A stretch of 64,000 nt of DNA. Source: Gymnorhina tibicen. Lineage: Eukaryota; Chordata; Aves; Passeriformes; Artamidae. Position 1 is the first letter of the stretch. Each line of letters starts with the position of its first letter. The stretch covers positions 310,001-374,000 of the forward strand of contig VXAZ01005695.1 of assembly GCA_013399875.1 (NCBI GenBank), written 5' to 3'. The position numbers were made by a program, and so were the translations under genes. Below are positions 1 through 14,500 of the stretch, in pieces. The notes beneath the pieces are model-generated. The model was given only the letters and a program-made list of their open reading frames with translations. It ran no database searches and was not told where the DNA came from.

Positions 1-2353
1 GTGACCTGAGGGCTCTTACATGACTTCACCTAGGCACAAAATCTGCATTTGCAATTGTCTTAGCTGCCTGCACGGGTCAGATGGCTTTTACAAACATGAG
101 AGTATTGTGAGTATCGTAGAAATCTCCTTCACGCTTTTCCAGTTTTAAAGTCATAGAAATTACGGCTTCGTATAGTCGTGCTTTCTGCATTTCTGTGCTC
201 AGCAAACTTTTCATCCTTGTGAAGGAAAATAACTGCAGCTTCACTTTATTTTGTTATGTATGAAGAACCTGAAGTGCTTTTAGAGTAAGTATGTTCATGT
301 TTATTCTGAACACGCTGGTGAAAAAATGCAGCACAGTGATACCGTCCTTTCAACTACGACTGGTTTTTTTGGGGGAAGCCACAATATTCTTTAAACTAAA
401 TGGTCAGGACAGAAACACCTTTCTGACATGTTTTTAAAAATTGAAACATAGGTCTATTCATAATTTAGGTCTTGACACAATTAATATGAATGCTGCTGCC
501 TATACAGAGGAAACATGCTTTTTAAAAATCAGCTGTAAATAAAAAACTGATACAAAGTAAGTGGAATATTTCTGATTTCTCCCTTAGTGAGAGCTCCATA
601 CTTGTCACATCCAGCTATACAGTAACTGTAGCTATTTATCTGGGTGCTTCAATGCCTCCACTGCTAAGAAAAGAGGTATTTAGCAGTGAGCAATCTCTAA
701 ATAATAACAGTGGGAATAAGAACAAGACCCTAGCTTGTGGAGGAGCACTGTTTAAATGCTAATATGAAGCTCTAAGTTTCTAACATGAAGTCTGATTTCT
801 TAGGAAATCAGGGACACTGAAATTCTAGCTCTGTTTTTTTGTTTTGCTTTTAGCTTGGGTGTACTCCTGCGAACCACGGAATCCGTGTGCGCGGGGAGGT
901 GCAGGAATGGCGCATTTGTGCATGTATGTGACGAGTTCCCAGCTTTCCTGAACAGCAGAAACTTGGCCTTGTTACAGCCAAAGCTACGAAGTTTTGCTCT
1001 TTACTTCAGGCTGTACAGCTGATGTTTTTAGCTCTGAAGGGCTCTGGTGTGTCAGTGAAGGGGATACAGACACCACGTTACCTCGATGTTTTATTAATAA
1101 CTGAGCCAAGATCACCAAACCATTTCACCAGCACACACACACCAGGCCGACACAGTGCTTCTAAAAGTATAATCTTTTATCCAGCAACTCAACCTGACTG
1201 CCCTTAGCCCAATAAAACAAGAGGGAAAAATAACACCTCCTCCAAACTGCCTTTGATTTGCAACACCAGTAACAGCTTACTATTGGGACAGTGGCTCCTA
1301 ATACATGGAATTCCTCCTTTATGCACATTTCTCCCAGGACACTCGCTTGCCGGTTTACAGGCATTATCAAATGACAGTGCTTCACATCATCTAACGTTAT
1401 TGCTTAAAATAATTCCCAGCAACTTAACCCAAACTTGTAACATTTTTACCACTTCCTCTTTGGGGCTTTCAGGGTTGCGGTTGCAAATTTAGGAGTTGTG
1501 TACACTACTGAAGATTAGGAAACAGGACAAATCCTTTCAAGCTTCAACTCTTCTAACCTTTTGCACTGGACTGCTTTTGGTCACTTTGATCTCTAAGAGA
1601 TTCATACTGTTTAATATATACTGAGGAACTCTGCCAAACAATACAGTTCTGCATTCCTTTGGTGTGTGACAAGTCAAAGTAACCTAGAAAATCCAGCCCC
1701 TTACTGCAAAACTTCTCGCAGAGACTTTTTCCACTGCGGGTTAGTTTTCAAATTTTTAGGTACTATTTTGAAATGGATAGAGTAATCTTCACTTCTACCC
1801 AAACCACTTGGCTGCTTGATGAATAAAATTACACTGAATCAGGACAATCTGGGTCTCTTTGTAAAAGCAGAATTCCTCATCAAAGCTTACTTAACATCTG
1901 CACTAAGTTGAAGTGGTTTTCAAACAAACCCAAGAATCCCTGATATCTACAGTGCTGCAAAAACAAGCAGGTTCAGAAGGCATTCCTATAATTCACTGGA
2001 AAGTAAACATCAGCATGATGACGTCTTCGTGTTGAATTAGTTACAAGTCACGCTGCCCGATGCAGAATTATTCTTTTTTTCCCCCTCAGAGCTACATCAT
2101 GTACCAGTGAAAATATTATTTCACAAAGAAAGTGCAAACTCCCTCTATATCTGCAATTATTTTATCAACAAAGATCATATATGAAAGTCACTAAATCTTG
2201 ATAAACAGTATCTAATATACATACTGTGAGGCTTTTTCACAAGAAGACACCAACCCCCTCAGAATTTGGAATTATAGCCAACAGTTAGAAAAGGCTAGTG
2301 AGCAGATTAGAAAACAGTATTATCACTTAACTTGATATTTAATAGTACATTAC
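1..2353. other. intron after w21
   Basis: The next expected VPS13B peptide (the continuation after GISLL) is not found in any minus-strand frame here, so this is intron. AT-rich; no mobile element or RNA recognised. Confidence 0.75.
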
Positions 2354-2524
2354 CTAGAAGGCTAATGCCTAAACGAGAGAGCCCCTGTCTCAGTCCTTCT
2401 CCCAGGCTCTCTGGAAGCTGCCTTCTCCATTCTTCTTGTCTGTTGTAATGCTCCTCATCCAGTGACAGCCTATCCATATTCCGAGCAAGACTTGTTGCCA
2501 GATTGGTAATTGACGTCAGTGTAC
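2354..2524 (-). CDS. VPS13B: VPS13B exon w21 (last in window)
   Basis: 171 bp. The acceptor is GTGCATTTAG; the donor is GTAATG after CTTCTAG. Two-base start, one-base end. It encodes [39 protein letters not shown] and [16 protein letters not shown]. It is near-identical to what I know of mammalian VPS13B here, continuing the ATG2-C-like helical region. The open phase-1 end means that at least one more exon follows further left, outside the window. Confidence 0.96.
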
Positions 2525-5500
2525 CTAAATGCACGGAGATACACATTTGGGTCTGGATCAAAATGCTTTAATTTAAACCACGGAGACGCTGTATGCGTCA
2601 CTGCAATGCTGAGCTTATGAGCAGAACAGCAAGTCAAGTGAACAGTCACCCATGTGTAACATGCTTTACTATTTGTTAAGCATCACGCTGCTGCTACGGT
2701 CCACGTCACGCCTTTTACATTAGCCTGCTCCAGGTTTGCCTGGCCGGTGAGAACAGAAGCTCATCTGAACATCCTTCTCCAGTTCCCTGACTTGTGTGAG
2801 GCTAATCTAAATGGAGAGGGGGGTGATGGAAAGGTAAACAAATATTTACAGAAGGAGCCGTGAGGCCGTGTCCTGCGGGAGGCTGGAGGGGAGGCTTGGA
2901 GGAGCAGCCAGCGCTGGGGCAGCCACTGCGTCTCTGCGGCGGCTGGAGCCACGCGATGGCACTGTTTGTACAGCTTTGCAAAGGAAAAGCTCCTCCTGTT
3001 CCCATGGCAGGCCAGCCCCACTGTCAAGTCCTATCCACGTACTCACAAAGTTATGACAACTGTATCTACTTTTTAAAAAAAAATAATAAATATGATGAGG
3101 CGACTGAGTGTAGAATTTCTGATGGCTAGCAGAAGTGCAGAACACCTCTAATACTTCTGTAGTTATCACATGAAATACTTGCTGAGTGAATATCTATTTC
3201 CCACTGGGAGGTTTAAAATTCTGAAGTTTCTGAAACATTCTCATGCACTGCAGTGAAGTGGTGATCTGTTTAATACATGAGACATTACATGTGAGCTTAT
3301 TACCCTCTTAGCTTAGTTAAACAGGAACTGTTTGGTCTTTGAGCCCTGGTACCAGGAATTTCAACTGGCACTGTCAGAGCAGCACAAGATACGGCAGGGT
3401 GAGGAGACTGAAGGATGGACAGACTTTATTGCTTAAAACTTTAACAATGCGTGACAACAAAGCAGTAGTTGGAGTAATAAAGTGAAAGCTCTACCTTTGG
3501 AAATGTGTTTTACAAATGATGTTGTTCCTCTGGAAACTCCACTGACAAATGCTCCTGGGCCTCTGGTCAGCCCTTCATAGGGGAGCCTAAAGAAATCAGC
3601 TATGCCATTCCCTATGCTTCTCACCAGACTAGCCGGGCTTCCAAGAATTTCCAACGATCCAACAACCCAGCCTGTGTGAAGAAACAAGACACGTGTTACA
3701 GCTGCAAAAACTGCAGAAGCAGCAGTTGTGAAAAGGTTATTCCTTAATTATCTTTTTCACACTAGAATTCATTGCATTATGAACTTCCTTTGAGCAAAAC
3801 ACAGGAAATAACTCATCCACTATGAATTCAGAAATGGCAATCTTTCATACTTCGTAAATCAAAGAAATCCTTTTGGCAAACTCACAAATAGCTTTAGAAT
3901 TACTTCCTTCCAGGAGCTTCCCGTATTTCTGCTAAGAGTGTGTGAGGGAGGCGGATGCGAGAGCCTCACAGCTACACAGGAACAGGACTGCAAGCTCCGA
4001 TGGTTGGGTTGGTTTTAGACACTGTAAGGCAGCGTTGTGATTTCACATCCTTATGTGATAGAATTGTGACAGGGAGTTTACACTGATACAATGTACTGCT
4101 TTACGGGAGTGTGCAGGTCAATTGCTTGATGGAGTGTTAGGAAAAGGGATGCAGATTTTTGACAAGTGCTTAAGAAGTTATTTTAAATCCACCCCAACCC
4201 TTCTAAGCTGATCATTTTCTTTCAGAGTGCAGTGAAAGCCAGACAAATGTCTTCTGCTCAGTACAGTTGTGTAAACAGCAATGACATCTACATGCTGATT
4301 AGGTTACTCATAGGGGAGTATTCCTTATGCATATCCCAGGAGAAGTATCTGCAGATCTGGTTTCCTATATAAACGCAGGGTTGCCAGCAGCTTGCTGGAT
4401 GGCTGAGCATGCAGCAATCTGTTGCTGGAAAGCTATTTGCAGGTCTTGTCTTTCTCAGGCTGGTAGGCAGCAGATTTATTAGGGAAACAGTGCTGCATAA
4501 CTCTTTTTTTGGCAGCCCAGAGAGAGCAATTCAGAAATGGCTATAAATGTGAAACAGGAACTGTTTGGTCCTCGAGGCCTGGTACCACGAATTTCAGCTG
4601 GCACTGTCAGAGCCGCGCAAGGTGTGACAGGGCCAGGAGACTGAAGGATGGACAGACTGGCCTCCTGCTCTCCCATGAGGGCCCTTGATCTGCGCTCTGC
4701 CCTCCTCATTCCCATCTCATCATTGAAAGCTCCTGCTATCCAGATGCTTTTCTTGTTTTCTTTTAACCCCTCCCAGTCATTCCTGTGGAAGGCTGAATCA
4801 TGAAACTGAACAGAAGAGAAAATGTTACTCATATGAAATGAATTAATCTCATACTATCATTCTAAGCTCCCGGAAAATCTATTATTCTTCTTGAATCTGT
4901 CCCACATTTCAGTTCTGGCAGGTTGAGAACTCCAGTACTTGTAATATAAAAAGTGGGAACCAGAGTGGACATAAGAGAGAGGGTGTGATGGACTAGGAAA
5001 ACAAAACCCAAGTGCTACTGGCAACACAATGAACAGAGCAGCACCACACACTGTGGCCCTGCTATCCTGGAAAGGAGCATCCCCTGGCAGTCCTTTACTG
5101 CCGGGGCCAGGGGAAGCCAGAGCTCCAGGCTGGGCCTGCAATTTCCTCACTGTAGGATTTTTAATAAATTGTATTTGCCACTGTGTGAAGTGCTGAAAAG
5201 CTGGAGGGGTGGGGAGGTGTTGAGAGGTTTTTGGGAGATGGGAGAGATGTTTTTTCTGCTTTTTCTGATCAATATTATTGCATTAATTCCTTAGAGCCTT
5301 TTTTCTCCCTAAATATTCTTGACATTCCTTGTACTACGCGGTGGTGTGATGGAAAGTGGCTACATGACACTGCAGCTTAGTGCCTTGGTGCCCTGCAACA
5401 TCCACAGCAAGCACCACCAGGCTGGGACATGGGGGACCCCAACTCCACTCATGTGCTGGGCCAGCCAGCATGTTCAGGAATGCAAAACAGATAAAAACCA

Positions 5501-8500
5501 GGAATGAAAACAGTTAAACACAAAACTGATGCGTTGTCCGGTATGCCAGGGATGGTTTGTTGTAATCTGTCCCTGCCTGTCAGGTTTGGGAAGCTCTGGA
5601 TAGATGTGCTCACCCTTGGAAAGCGCAGGGGAATAATGTGCAACCTGCAGCTTGGGTGATCCTCCTTGGCCAATGCTCAGAGCAAACCCAATGGCTCCTC
5701 ACTGCCAGCTTGGACCACCCAACCCAGGGAGGAAGGTGTGGGAGTAAGTCAGAATAGGAGAATGAGGAACAGGAATAATCCCTCAATTCACAAGCTCTGA
5801 AAGGCATTTTACTTTGCAGAAATACAGTATCATGTCAGGTTACCATTTCCCACTTACGCTTAGTATTTATATCCACTGACATGAAATAAATACGACTGTA
5901 TTAGCAGAGAGCCACTGAATTTTCTTTATAGGCAACTATAGGGTCAGATCTAGTACCAGTGATATTTTTGAATAGAATTTTATTAACTTTTATATAGGGG
6001 ACAACTTAATTAAAAAAGAATGGGAGATTTCCATTGCAAGTTTGGCTGATTTGAGATAAGCAGTGCTAATCAGCATATCTGAACAGAGCTCTCCAGCCCC
6101 ATTCACGGCTTTCGTGGATTCTGACCGCTCTTTTGCAACACGTGGGGCAGCCTGATGCACCCCCTTCAGCAAGCTTTGGGGCAATCCTGCCTCCTCCCAC
6201 AGGTCAGCAGTGGTCCTGCACACAACTAAGAGCAAAACAGCGCATATCCTCAAGTGTAAGGTACAGCTGTATGGGAATGCTGTCTGTGCAGACCCTAACA
6301 GTGATTTATGCATGAGACAGTGGTGAGCAGAAGGGGGTCAAACAACCCATATTCCAGATTAATGTAGTTAAAATGCAGGAGCACGAGGTCCTCTTCCATA
6401 AGAGACTGATTGTGCTAATGGTGAGAAAAAACCTCAGGGTTTTCAGATCATATAAAGCTTTTTGCTAGATTTTTTCCTTCCTTTTTTTCTTTGTTGACAC
6501 AGTCAGCTTTTTTGACAAGTGTCACAAAGTCTTCAGCAGAAATCATCTTCTTTGCTAAAGCAAATATTAATCAGCACATTCACCATTTTAATCACGGTGA
6601 CACCTTTCAAACAGTACATTTTAGTTTTAGTGCTTTTAGTGGGAGTTAAGTATATATGCATATGTATTTTCCCGAAGAGAAGTTCCACCAAAGCAAAGCT
6701 CATTTCTTAATACTTAAATCTGCTTGATTTCAGGTACATCATTGATCCCACAGCAAGTGATGGCCTTTGCGCTGCTGCGCACTGCAAGGGTAGCACAGAA
6801 GGAAAGAGCCCGTCATGGGGGAGAAGCATTTACACTGTGGACCATATTTGGCTACAGTTTCACTCTTAATTACCAAGCAGCTAGATCTGCCCTTCTGTAT
6901 TATGAGATTCAACTGCAGAACAAATCCAAACAAACAGCAAAAAGAAAAACCTGCAGATTTTGCAAGCGTAATATTGCAAGAAAATAATGAACTGGTACAC
7001 TGTTCTTGTGCAGAATTGTGTATACTGTTGTCACAATTAGCAGTGCGAGTCAGGTATGCACACAGTGAAAGACAAGATCAGCATCTATAAATAGCTGAAA
7101 TACATGTGTACAGTTTTGGAAAGTGTGCACAGAAGTCAGGTTTCAGCTATGCTTCCAGTCCAAATGGAAGCATTAGGATCTCAGAAAATCTGACCGTTAG
7201 TATTGCAGGGAAATAAATCCCACGTTTCAATGTGGAATATATTACTTGTGTGTGATCATGGAGGAGCTTCCTTCTGTCTCAGGCACAAATTCTGTGCTAC
7301 ACCAAGACACTTCAGAGACCAGATTTCATTATTTCTACATTAGTATTTATGGAAGACAAAATGTACCTGATAACGTAAAAAGACTAATTGCTTGCTATTG
7401 ATCCTATATGGGAAAAAGTTACTAACAGTAAACTTCATAGTTCTTGGATCAAAGGACAACAAACATCTGTGTGCCAGTTTAGATCGAAGGCTGCATGAAG
7501 AAAGACAGATTGCTAATCATAAACTGCAACCAAAAGGAGTTTTAACAACAAAACAACATTCAGGTCTATAATTTACTTCTGAACGCAGAGCAAGATGCTG
7601 AATAATTTGATTAAACACTGCTTTGCGGAGTTTATGTAAGCAATGTGGGTTGATTCTGACTAGTGCTATAATATAAAATGACAAAACCTAAGCCAGTTAG
7701 AACACGTTTTTATGCTGTGTTCAGGGTTACAGGTGGCTAAAGCCTTCAACGTTTAGCACAACATTGCAAATCTTCACTGATGTCTCCTCAGCGATTTTAT
7801 TTCCTTTCTGTTGTATGACAGGACCTGAAAGGTGTCTGAAAGTATCATTATCAAACAGTCTCTGAGGAAAACAGAAATTGTACGGCTAACATCCAGGTTA
7901 CTCATCTTGAGCGAGTCACAGAATCCTGGCACCCAATGAAAAGATTGTGTGTTAAGGAAAAGCACTGACCTGCTCTGAAAAGTGCTCCAGCAGCGTAATG
8001 CATGGCCAAGGCGTGGACAAGTTGCCTGGCAGTGGTGAAGATGGGTCCTCGCTCAAACACAGAGAAGGAGAGAGGGGTGTGATCTGAGGCTATATACAGT
8101 TTCAATGAAGCATGAATACTGACAAGGAGATTAACAGGTTGTATTTTTAATTTTCTTAGCTTCACTGGCTTGACTAAAGCTCTTGCATGCTCTCTCACTT
8201 GTTCAGGCACTATTGGGGTAGTATCTGAAGCATTCACGGATTTACAAGCAGTTTTGTTTTCTGGAAGATATGTATCAAACAAAGTCTTAATGTAGTAAAC
8301 AAAGGTGTCTTCCACATACAGCCTAGCTGGTTTGAGCTCAAAGCTGAGGTCATTCACGTGAAACGTGTAATTCTCTTCCTCGGAAAAAGCAATACAGAGT
8401 TTTATAAAGCAGTTTTCCTTATAGCTTTCCAAATCTTTGTTACAAACAATGAAATTGTTCATTCTTGACCACTGCACGGTTTCATTTTTCTCTTCTTGGC

Positions 8501-11500
8501 ACAGCAGGACTGCAAAATGGAAATTGGATTTGCTGTACAACTGATTGTCCAGTTGCAAGTCTTCACAATACACTTGGAGACTATGAAATTGTGGGAGGCC
8601 TTCCACAGAGTCCTGCTGGAACTCCTGTGACAGGGAGCTGGTGGCTGGGGCCATGTGGAGGAAAACATTGTCTGCTGTGAGCCGTAGGAGTTCAGATGAC
8701 ACTTTGTGGTTTGTAATATCATCAAACGCAGCAAGACTTAACTGACTGATGAACATTTTCAGTGACAGGGTCTGCTCTTGACTTCTAGACAGGAGGGAAA
8801 ATAAGTTTTATTACTTCTTGTCTTTTGAGTTCACCTGGCATCTTGCTTGCTCAAAGGGCTATCAAGAGAGACGTTCTCTACAACACGCGGGAAACTCATT
8901 GGGCAAGTTCTGCTAATGTTACTGGGATTTGGCAACCTGAATCACCACAGTGGGTACCACCCAGAAGGTTTTCTAAGAAATGGGACAGTATACATCTAAA
9001 CCAGGGCTGTCTGTCTTTTTTATCAATCAGCAGGATAGTTTTGACAGGAACATTTCTATCTACACATTAATTACAAATCTCTAGTAAATTACATTTGCCA
9101 GAGAGAGATATTAATACACACAACAAATACAATTTTCTGATAATTCATGTACAGCCTCAGATGTTTCACTGAAGGTTAATATTATGGATAATCATTTCAC
9201 ACCACATGTAGTGAGCGCCCTCCAATGAAGTACTGCAATATTTTTATACTGATGGCATTGAGGGCCTTACCCCTGCAATGTAAACTGCCCACTGCCAAGT
9301 TTAACTAGCAAATGGACTGTTAGGTACTGTTGATGACCAGTTGCTTGGGGATTAATACTTAATTACAATGCAAATAAAAACAGTACAACAAATTCCACTC
9401 TAATTGTAACAGGATTGCTGGAGGCCAAGCATTCTGCAGCTTAAAAATAAGTAGTATTATAATGGCAATTGAATGAGGCTGAGAACCAGATTGTGGTGTA
9501 TTATGGAAGTGGGGAAATCTTCTAAAGAAGGGTGTTATAATCAAGTACAATTAATTACTAACTGTAAGACTATTTCTACGGCTCTTGCATTTTAAGTTTC
9601 CCTGGGAGCTTGTAAGATTACAGATGTCAGGACCTGGCTAAATACACTGTAAACTAATGAACACACTCAAAATTAATTATTATGGCAAATATCTTTTTAA
9701 ATTTAATTAACAACTCAGATCCTCTTTTTGTACCAGTCATCTAGTGTTCACCCTAAAGTGACATGACTTTTGATATTAGATTGTCTGTTTTAACTGTTAT
9801 ATACAAAGCCATATGGTCTAAACATAAGCTAGAGAGCCTGCAGCAGTATTAAACAAAACAAACAGTTAAGCCAAAGTTTCTAATCCAGTTAACACTTAGA
9901 AAGCTGACTGACCTCTCAGCACTGTTTGGCAATGCTTTTTATCATCATTTATGCACTTTATGTACCTGTTGAGGTTGATATCAACGGGTCCTGCTCTTCC
10001 TTCTGGGGCCAAGGTTATGACTATTGTTCCACAGTGATGGGTGATGTCCACATAAACACAACCGAACCCAGTTAAGAACACAATCTAGAGGAGACGGTTA
10101 GAAACACAGGGAATGTAACTGAAATGACTGTTTTTAATGTCATACATTAAATTAATACTATCAATGCCTTCTGTTGAGATCTTTTACTCAAATCAGGATA
10201 CTGTTCAGGAAGAAAGTCAGATTTCAATAATTCAGAAAATAACTGCTCTGATACTTTTAGTATTTCAGTTGTACAGGGAGATGAAATTTGCACCTCATCC
10301 TTCAACTGAATAACTGAATACATTTTAATAAGAAACTTCTCCAGAAATAAGCAAGATATGCTGGGGAGGGTGGAGTTTATGTGAGAAGAATAAATAGGAA
10401 ATTTTAATTTGTGATTTTGGATTAAGAAGAAAGGCATATTCCTGGAGTTCTACAAAATTCCACTTTCTCCTCTAGAAAACAAACCCTAAACTAACATTAT
10501 GTTGCTATGCCCTAGCTCAGAGCTGGGTAGATGAATGGCTGATAGCATGATGCAAAACACATGAAGACTGAGAAGTAATATTTTGAATCCATGAAGACTT
10601 GCATAGCAACTGAACACTGAACACATTATTAAGTAATTTAAACTGGTTTGTGAGAATACCTTCACAGGCAAGGTGCTGCCCCAAGAAAATGGCAAAAAAC
10701 TATTGGAAAGCATAAAACATCTAAAAAGGCAGAAAAAATGGGAATTTGACAACAAGTTTGTGTCTTGCTTACAGGTGTACAAACTTTCATTCTGAACAAG
10801 TTGTCTTTAGGAATATCCTACTTAAAGAAGTGATGTATTGCTTTTGGAGCTTATTTCTGTAAGATTTCCATGCAAGTTTTGTGTTTCTCCAGAATATAAA
10901 AGATTAAGGTCTTTTAAAGGTTTGGAAAATTCACAGCAGTCCTTGTAAGAGCAAGCTGGCTTCTCTTTTCTTGTAAGGCTACTATCAACACAATTGTTTA
11001 CTAGATTGCAACGACAGAAGCTATAATGTAAAGGAATGCAAACTCAAGAAATAACACCAAGATAGTGGGCTAGCACAGGTAAAACAAACAGCTGTTTGTC
11101 TTTAAGAATCTTTACAGCTGTTAAGAAGTCACCAGAAGCAAAAACAATCAGAAGTTTAGTAGGATCAGCACTTAAACTGATTCTTGTTAGACTAGTCATA
11201 ATAACCTTGTACAGATAATTAAATTTCATTAATCAAACTTCTTATTCTTCTGAGAACTACATATAAGAGACTTTCTAATTTGACATGTCAGTTTTAATCC
11301 TTTGCTTGTCTGGAAGAGATTCACAATCCTACATGGAACTGGAGAAAAAAGGACATTTGTGGAATTTTCAAAACTCTATTTATTCTAAATAAAACTCCAT
11401 TGATCTTGAAGATTGGTCATTTTAGTTCCAATTTCAGATGATTTTGATGATAAACACTTCAATATTTATTAAGGTATTAGATTTAAGTAGTTTTTAATTT

Positions 11501-14500
11501 ACTTTCTAATAGAAAAGTAAGTACCTATCTGTGACTACATAGAAGAAATACAAATTACCTAAGATCCTCCAAATCCCAGTTATTTCACAACTTGAACTGA
11601 ACTGTACATGACACTATTAGTATATTCCTTATTCACTTATATTCATAGTTTTCTAAGAGAAAGACAGACTAAGAAATCCTGGGAAAATTTTCAACATGTA
11701 CATCCTAAAACTTCAATAACAGAAGGCTACACTTTTTCTGGAGAGCTCTTCAAGTAGACAATGATCCCCAAATGTTGTCTTAGCATCTAATTCCTTCTAG
11801 GAGCCAGATACTTATAAAGAACCCTGGTCTGGCATAACATTAATGACTGAAATTTGAAACCTTGCATTGCTTGACTGGCTTGCTGAATGGAACTGAACTA
11901 CTTGCTATATAACATAACACTCAATAATCAAGAGCATTTTGTGATTGGTGCCCAGGGAAAACATCTGAAACTAGTATTTCTTTCAAAGAGCCAAGCAGTT
12001 TATGTTGATTCCATGTAAACTAATGACTTCAAAGATGGAAAAAATTCCCATCAAAAAGAATTACTCCAGTCAAGGAAGCGTTCATTTACCTCAAGACCCA
12101 GAGAAAAATAACAGAAGGAAGGAAAAGGGAGGGGTTGTTTTGTTTTAGAGGGACATGAGTAGCTTCTGTAAAGACGCAGAGGGAGAATGACAGTGATGAT
12201 TCCTACAAGATGTAAAGATAAAAATCCCGTGATAATTAAGTCACCAAATTTTCCTGGATCCTGTGGCATTCTTCGCTTACAGAGCCCAGAAATTTTCAAG
12301 ATTGATTTTTCCAGGCAACACCAGGTTGATTAAAAAGAAGTGAAAAAAATCAGTGTTACAAAGCCTCTATTTTCAATCTAGCTATTTTTAAAAAGAGACA
12401 GTAAAGAAGATAGTCTGTGTTCTAAAACTTCCACAGGAAGGGGCTTAGGCAGGAGAGTTCCCAGGAGTTAAATAAAACCCCCTTACACCAACAGAAAGGA
12501 TACACTTATTGCATAGGATCAATGTACTGTGCAGGTCAGGAAGACAACCAGTTATGGTGTGAACTAGGAAGTAGTTTATAATGATTTACTTGTGTTCCTT
12601 GGTTGTTGATGTCCACAAAATCACTCCATTCATTTACTAATTCATCAGATGACATCACTTTCAGGAGAATACTGGGCAATAAATCTCTTGTTTTGCAATC
12701 TGGATAGCTGGAGACTTGATGGTAAAGTTCATGATGAACGGAACATTCAGCTGGAATCTTTCTACAGTAAACTTCAAACTTTGGTGTATCTGAAATTTTA
12801 TAAAATATACAAGATCAGAGCTTCCTAAAACCTGTATGAAATCAAAACTCATCTATGCTTGCACAAATGAGAAAGTTTCTGTCTGAAATACTACTAATAA
12901 ATAAAAACATTGGTTTTCCATTGGTTGGAATATTATATGTTTGGGTTTTTTCCTTTTCTCTTTCTATTTCTTTAAGTTTTACACAAATAATGTTCCACTG
13001 ATCATTACATTAACTTACTGTAACCAGAATTTGGACAATTTGTTTTGTGTTACATTTGCAAATCTGAGGAAATAGAAATGTTCCACGGGATTGAACTGAT
13101 GTCAACAAAACTCCACTGCCTATGAATTTCCTACTGAGTTGAGTCACCCTGACAGCTGGAACCAGGGAGACCCAAAAGCCTGGAGACATTTAAGTTCATA
13201 CTCCTGACCTCACAATTAGCTCCAATAGCTTCCAGAGTCTCTCACTTTGAGACAGACCTTTATGAGGGCATCAAGTTCTTGCTATAACCAAAACACATAT
13301 TGAACTCAATTTTGGACTGGGGATACAGTAAAATAAGATATACTACAACAGTGCACTGTTTCTAATTATTGCATAGTACCTACCTTTGATATTCTCTTTT
13401 ACAAGCAGTGGAATGGAGCACCTATTGTGGATAATTATACGAGGACTAGGATCTTCTGTAAGTGTTAGGTACGTCACGCCAAGATGCTCTTGATAAGTCA
13501 GTGCTATAGCTCTAAAACAGAAGCAGATATATTGGATTTTGCATGTTTTGGATGAAATCTTTACGTATTATTATCCTGAACAATTAAAAAAATTCAAAAC
13601 TAGTATGTGTGAGATTCTTTACGATCAAGTTCCAACTCTATAGATATTTATCTACATTTAGGGTACTACTCCATTTCAACAGAACATGTGGAAATAGCCT
13701 AAAAAACATGAGAGAAGAAATTGCTTCATGGAGAGTACTCATGAGTTAAACTGAACATGTGTGTCTTCAAGATGAGAGCCCTAGCCAGCAGAGATTTATA
13801 TTAAGTTAAAAACATGAGATTGTAGGCCCAAATTTTCAACATAAATCTTTAAAATTTTCCAGAAGAATTTGCATGGACACTTCTCTGATACACATGAAAG
13901 ATACTTGAATAAATATGCACATCTAACTGACTGCTCCCCTGGAATGATCCACAATGCTATTGCTCTTTTAAATGTTAATGTTATGGATCATCACTACATC
14001 TATTTCCAAAATGAGATTAAATGAATTTAGTTCTACTCATTAGCTACATAAAATATCTTCATGCATAAACATAAATTCTTTCTTTCCTCTTGAGCAAATT
14101 TATTGGCTATTGCTTAAAAAACTTTAACTCATGGGGATTTTAAAAATCCCAAAGTCTGAAAATCTTATTAGGAACATGAGAGTCTCTATGCCATTCTCTC
14201 CGTGGCAGAATGATAAGGAATCCTTTCCTTATTCTTTCCATTAAAATTTTTAAAAATCTGAAGTCTGTATGAGAATCTTTAGTATCCACAATGACACCTC
14301 TTGGACTCTGCAGAGGAACTGTATGAGGGTTTGAATGATATCAAGCACTTCAGGCAAGAGAAAGATCACATCACTGGTAATATATACTGATGTAGCTTCT
14401 CTAATTTCAGCAGATTGTTTCTTGTTCATACCAGTATAAGCATGAATAGATTCAGATATCAGGTTCAAGAAATGAAGCTGGTCATCTGACAAGTCACTGG

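Noticed and set aside
4857..5807. Several 60-100 codon minus-strand frames in a GC-richer intron section
   Set aside because: No recognisable protein, no phase-compatible splice pair, and VPS13B is continuous from w19 to w20 without them.
12661..12852. 63-codon minus-strand frame overlapping exon w17
   Set aside because: Crosses the acceptor into intron, and its frame does not match VPS13B; the other frame does.
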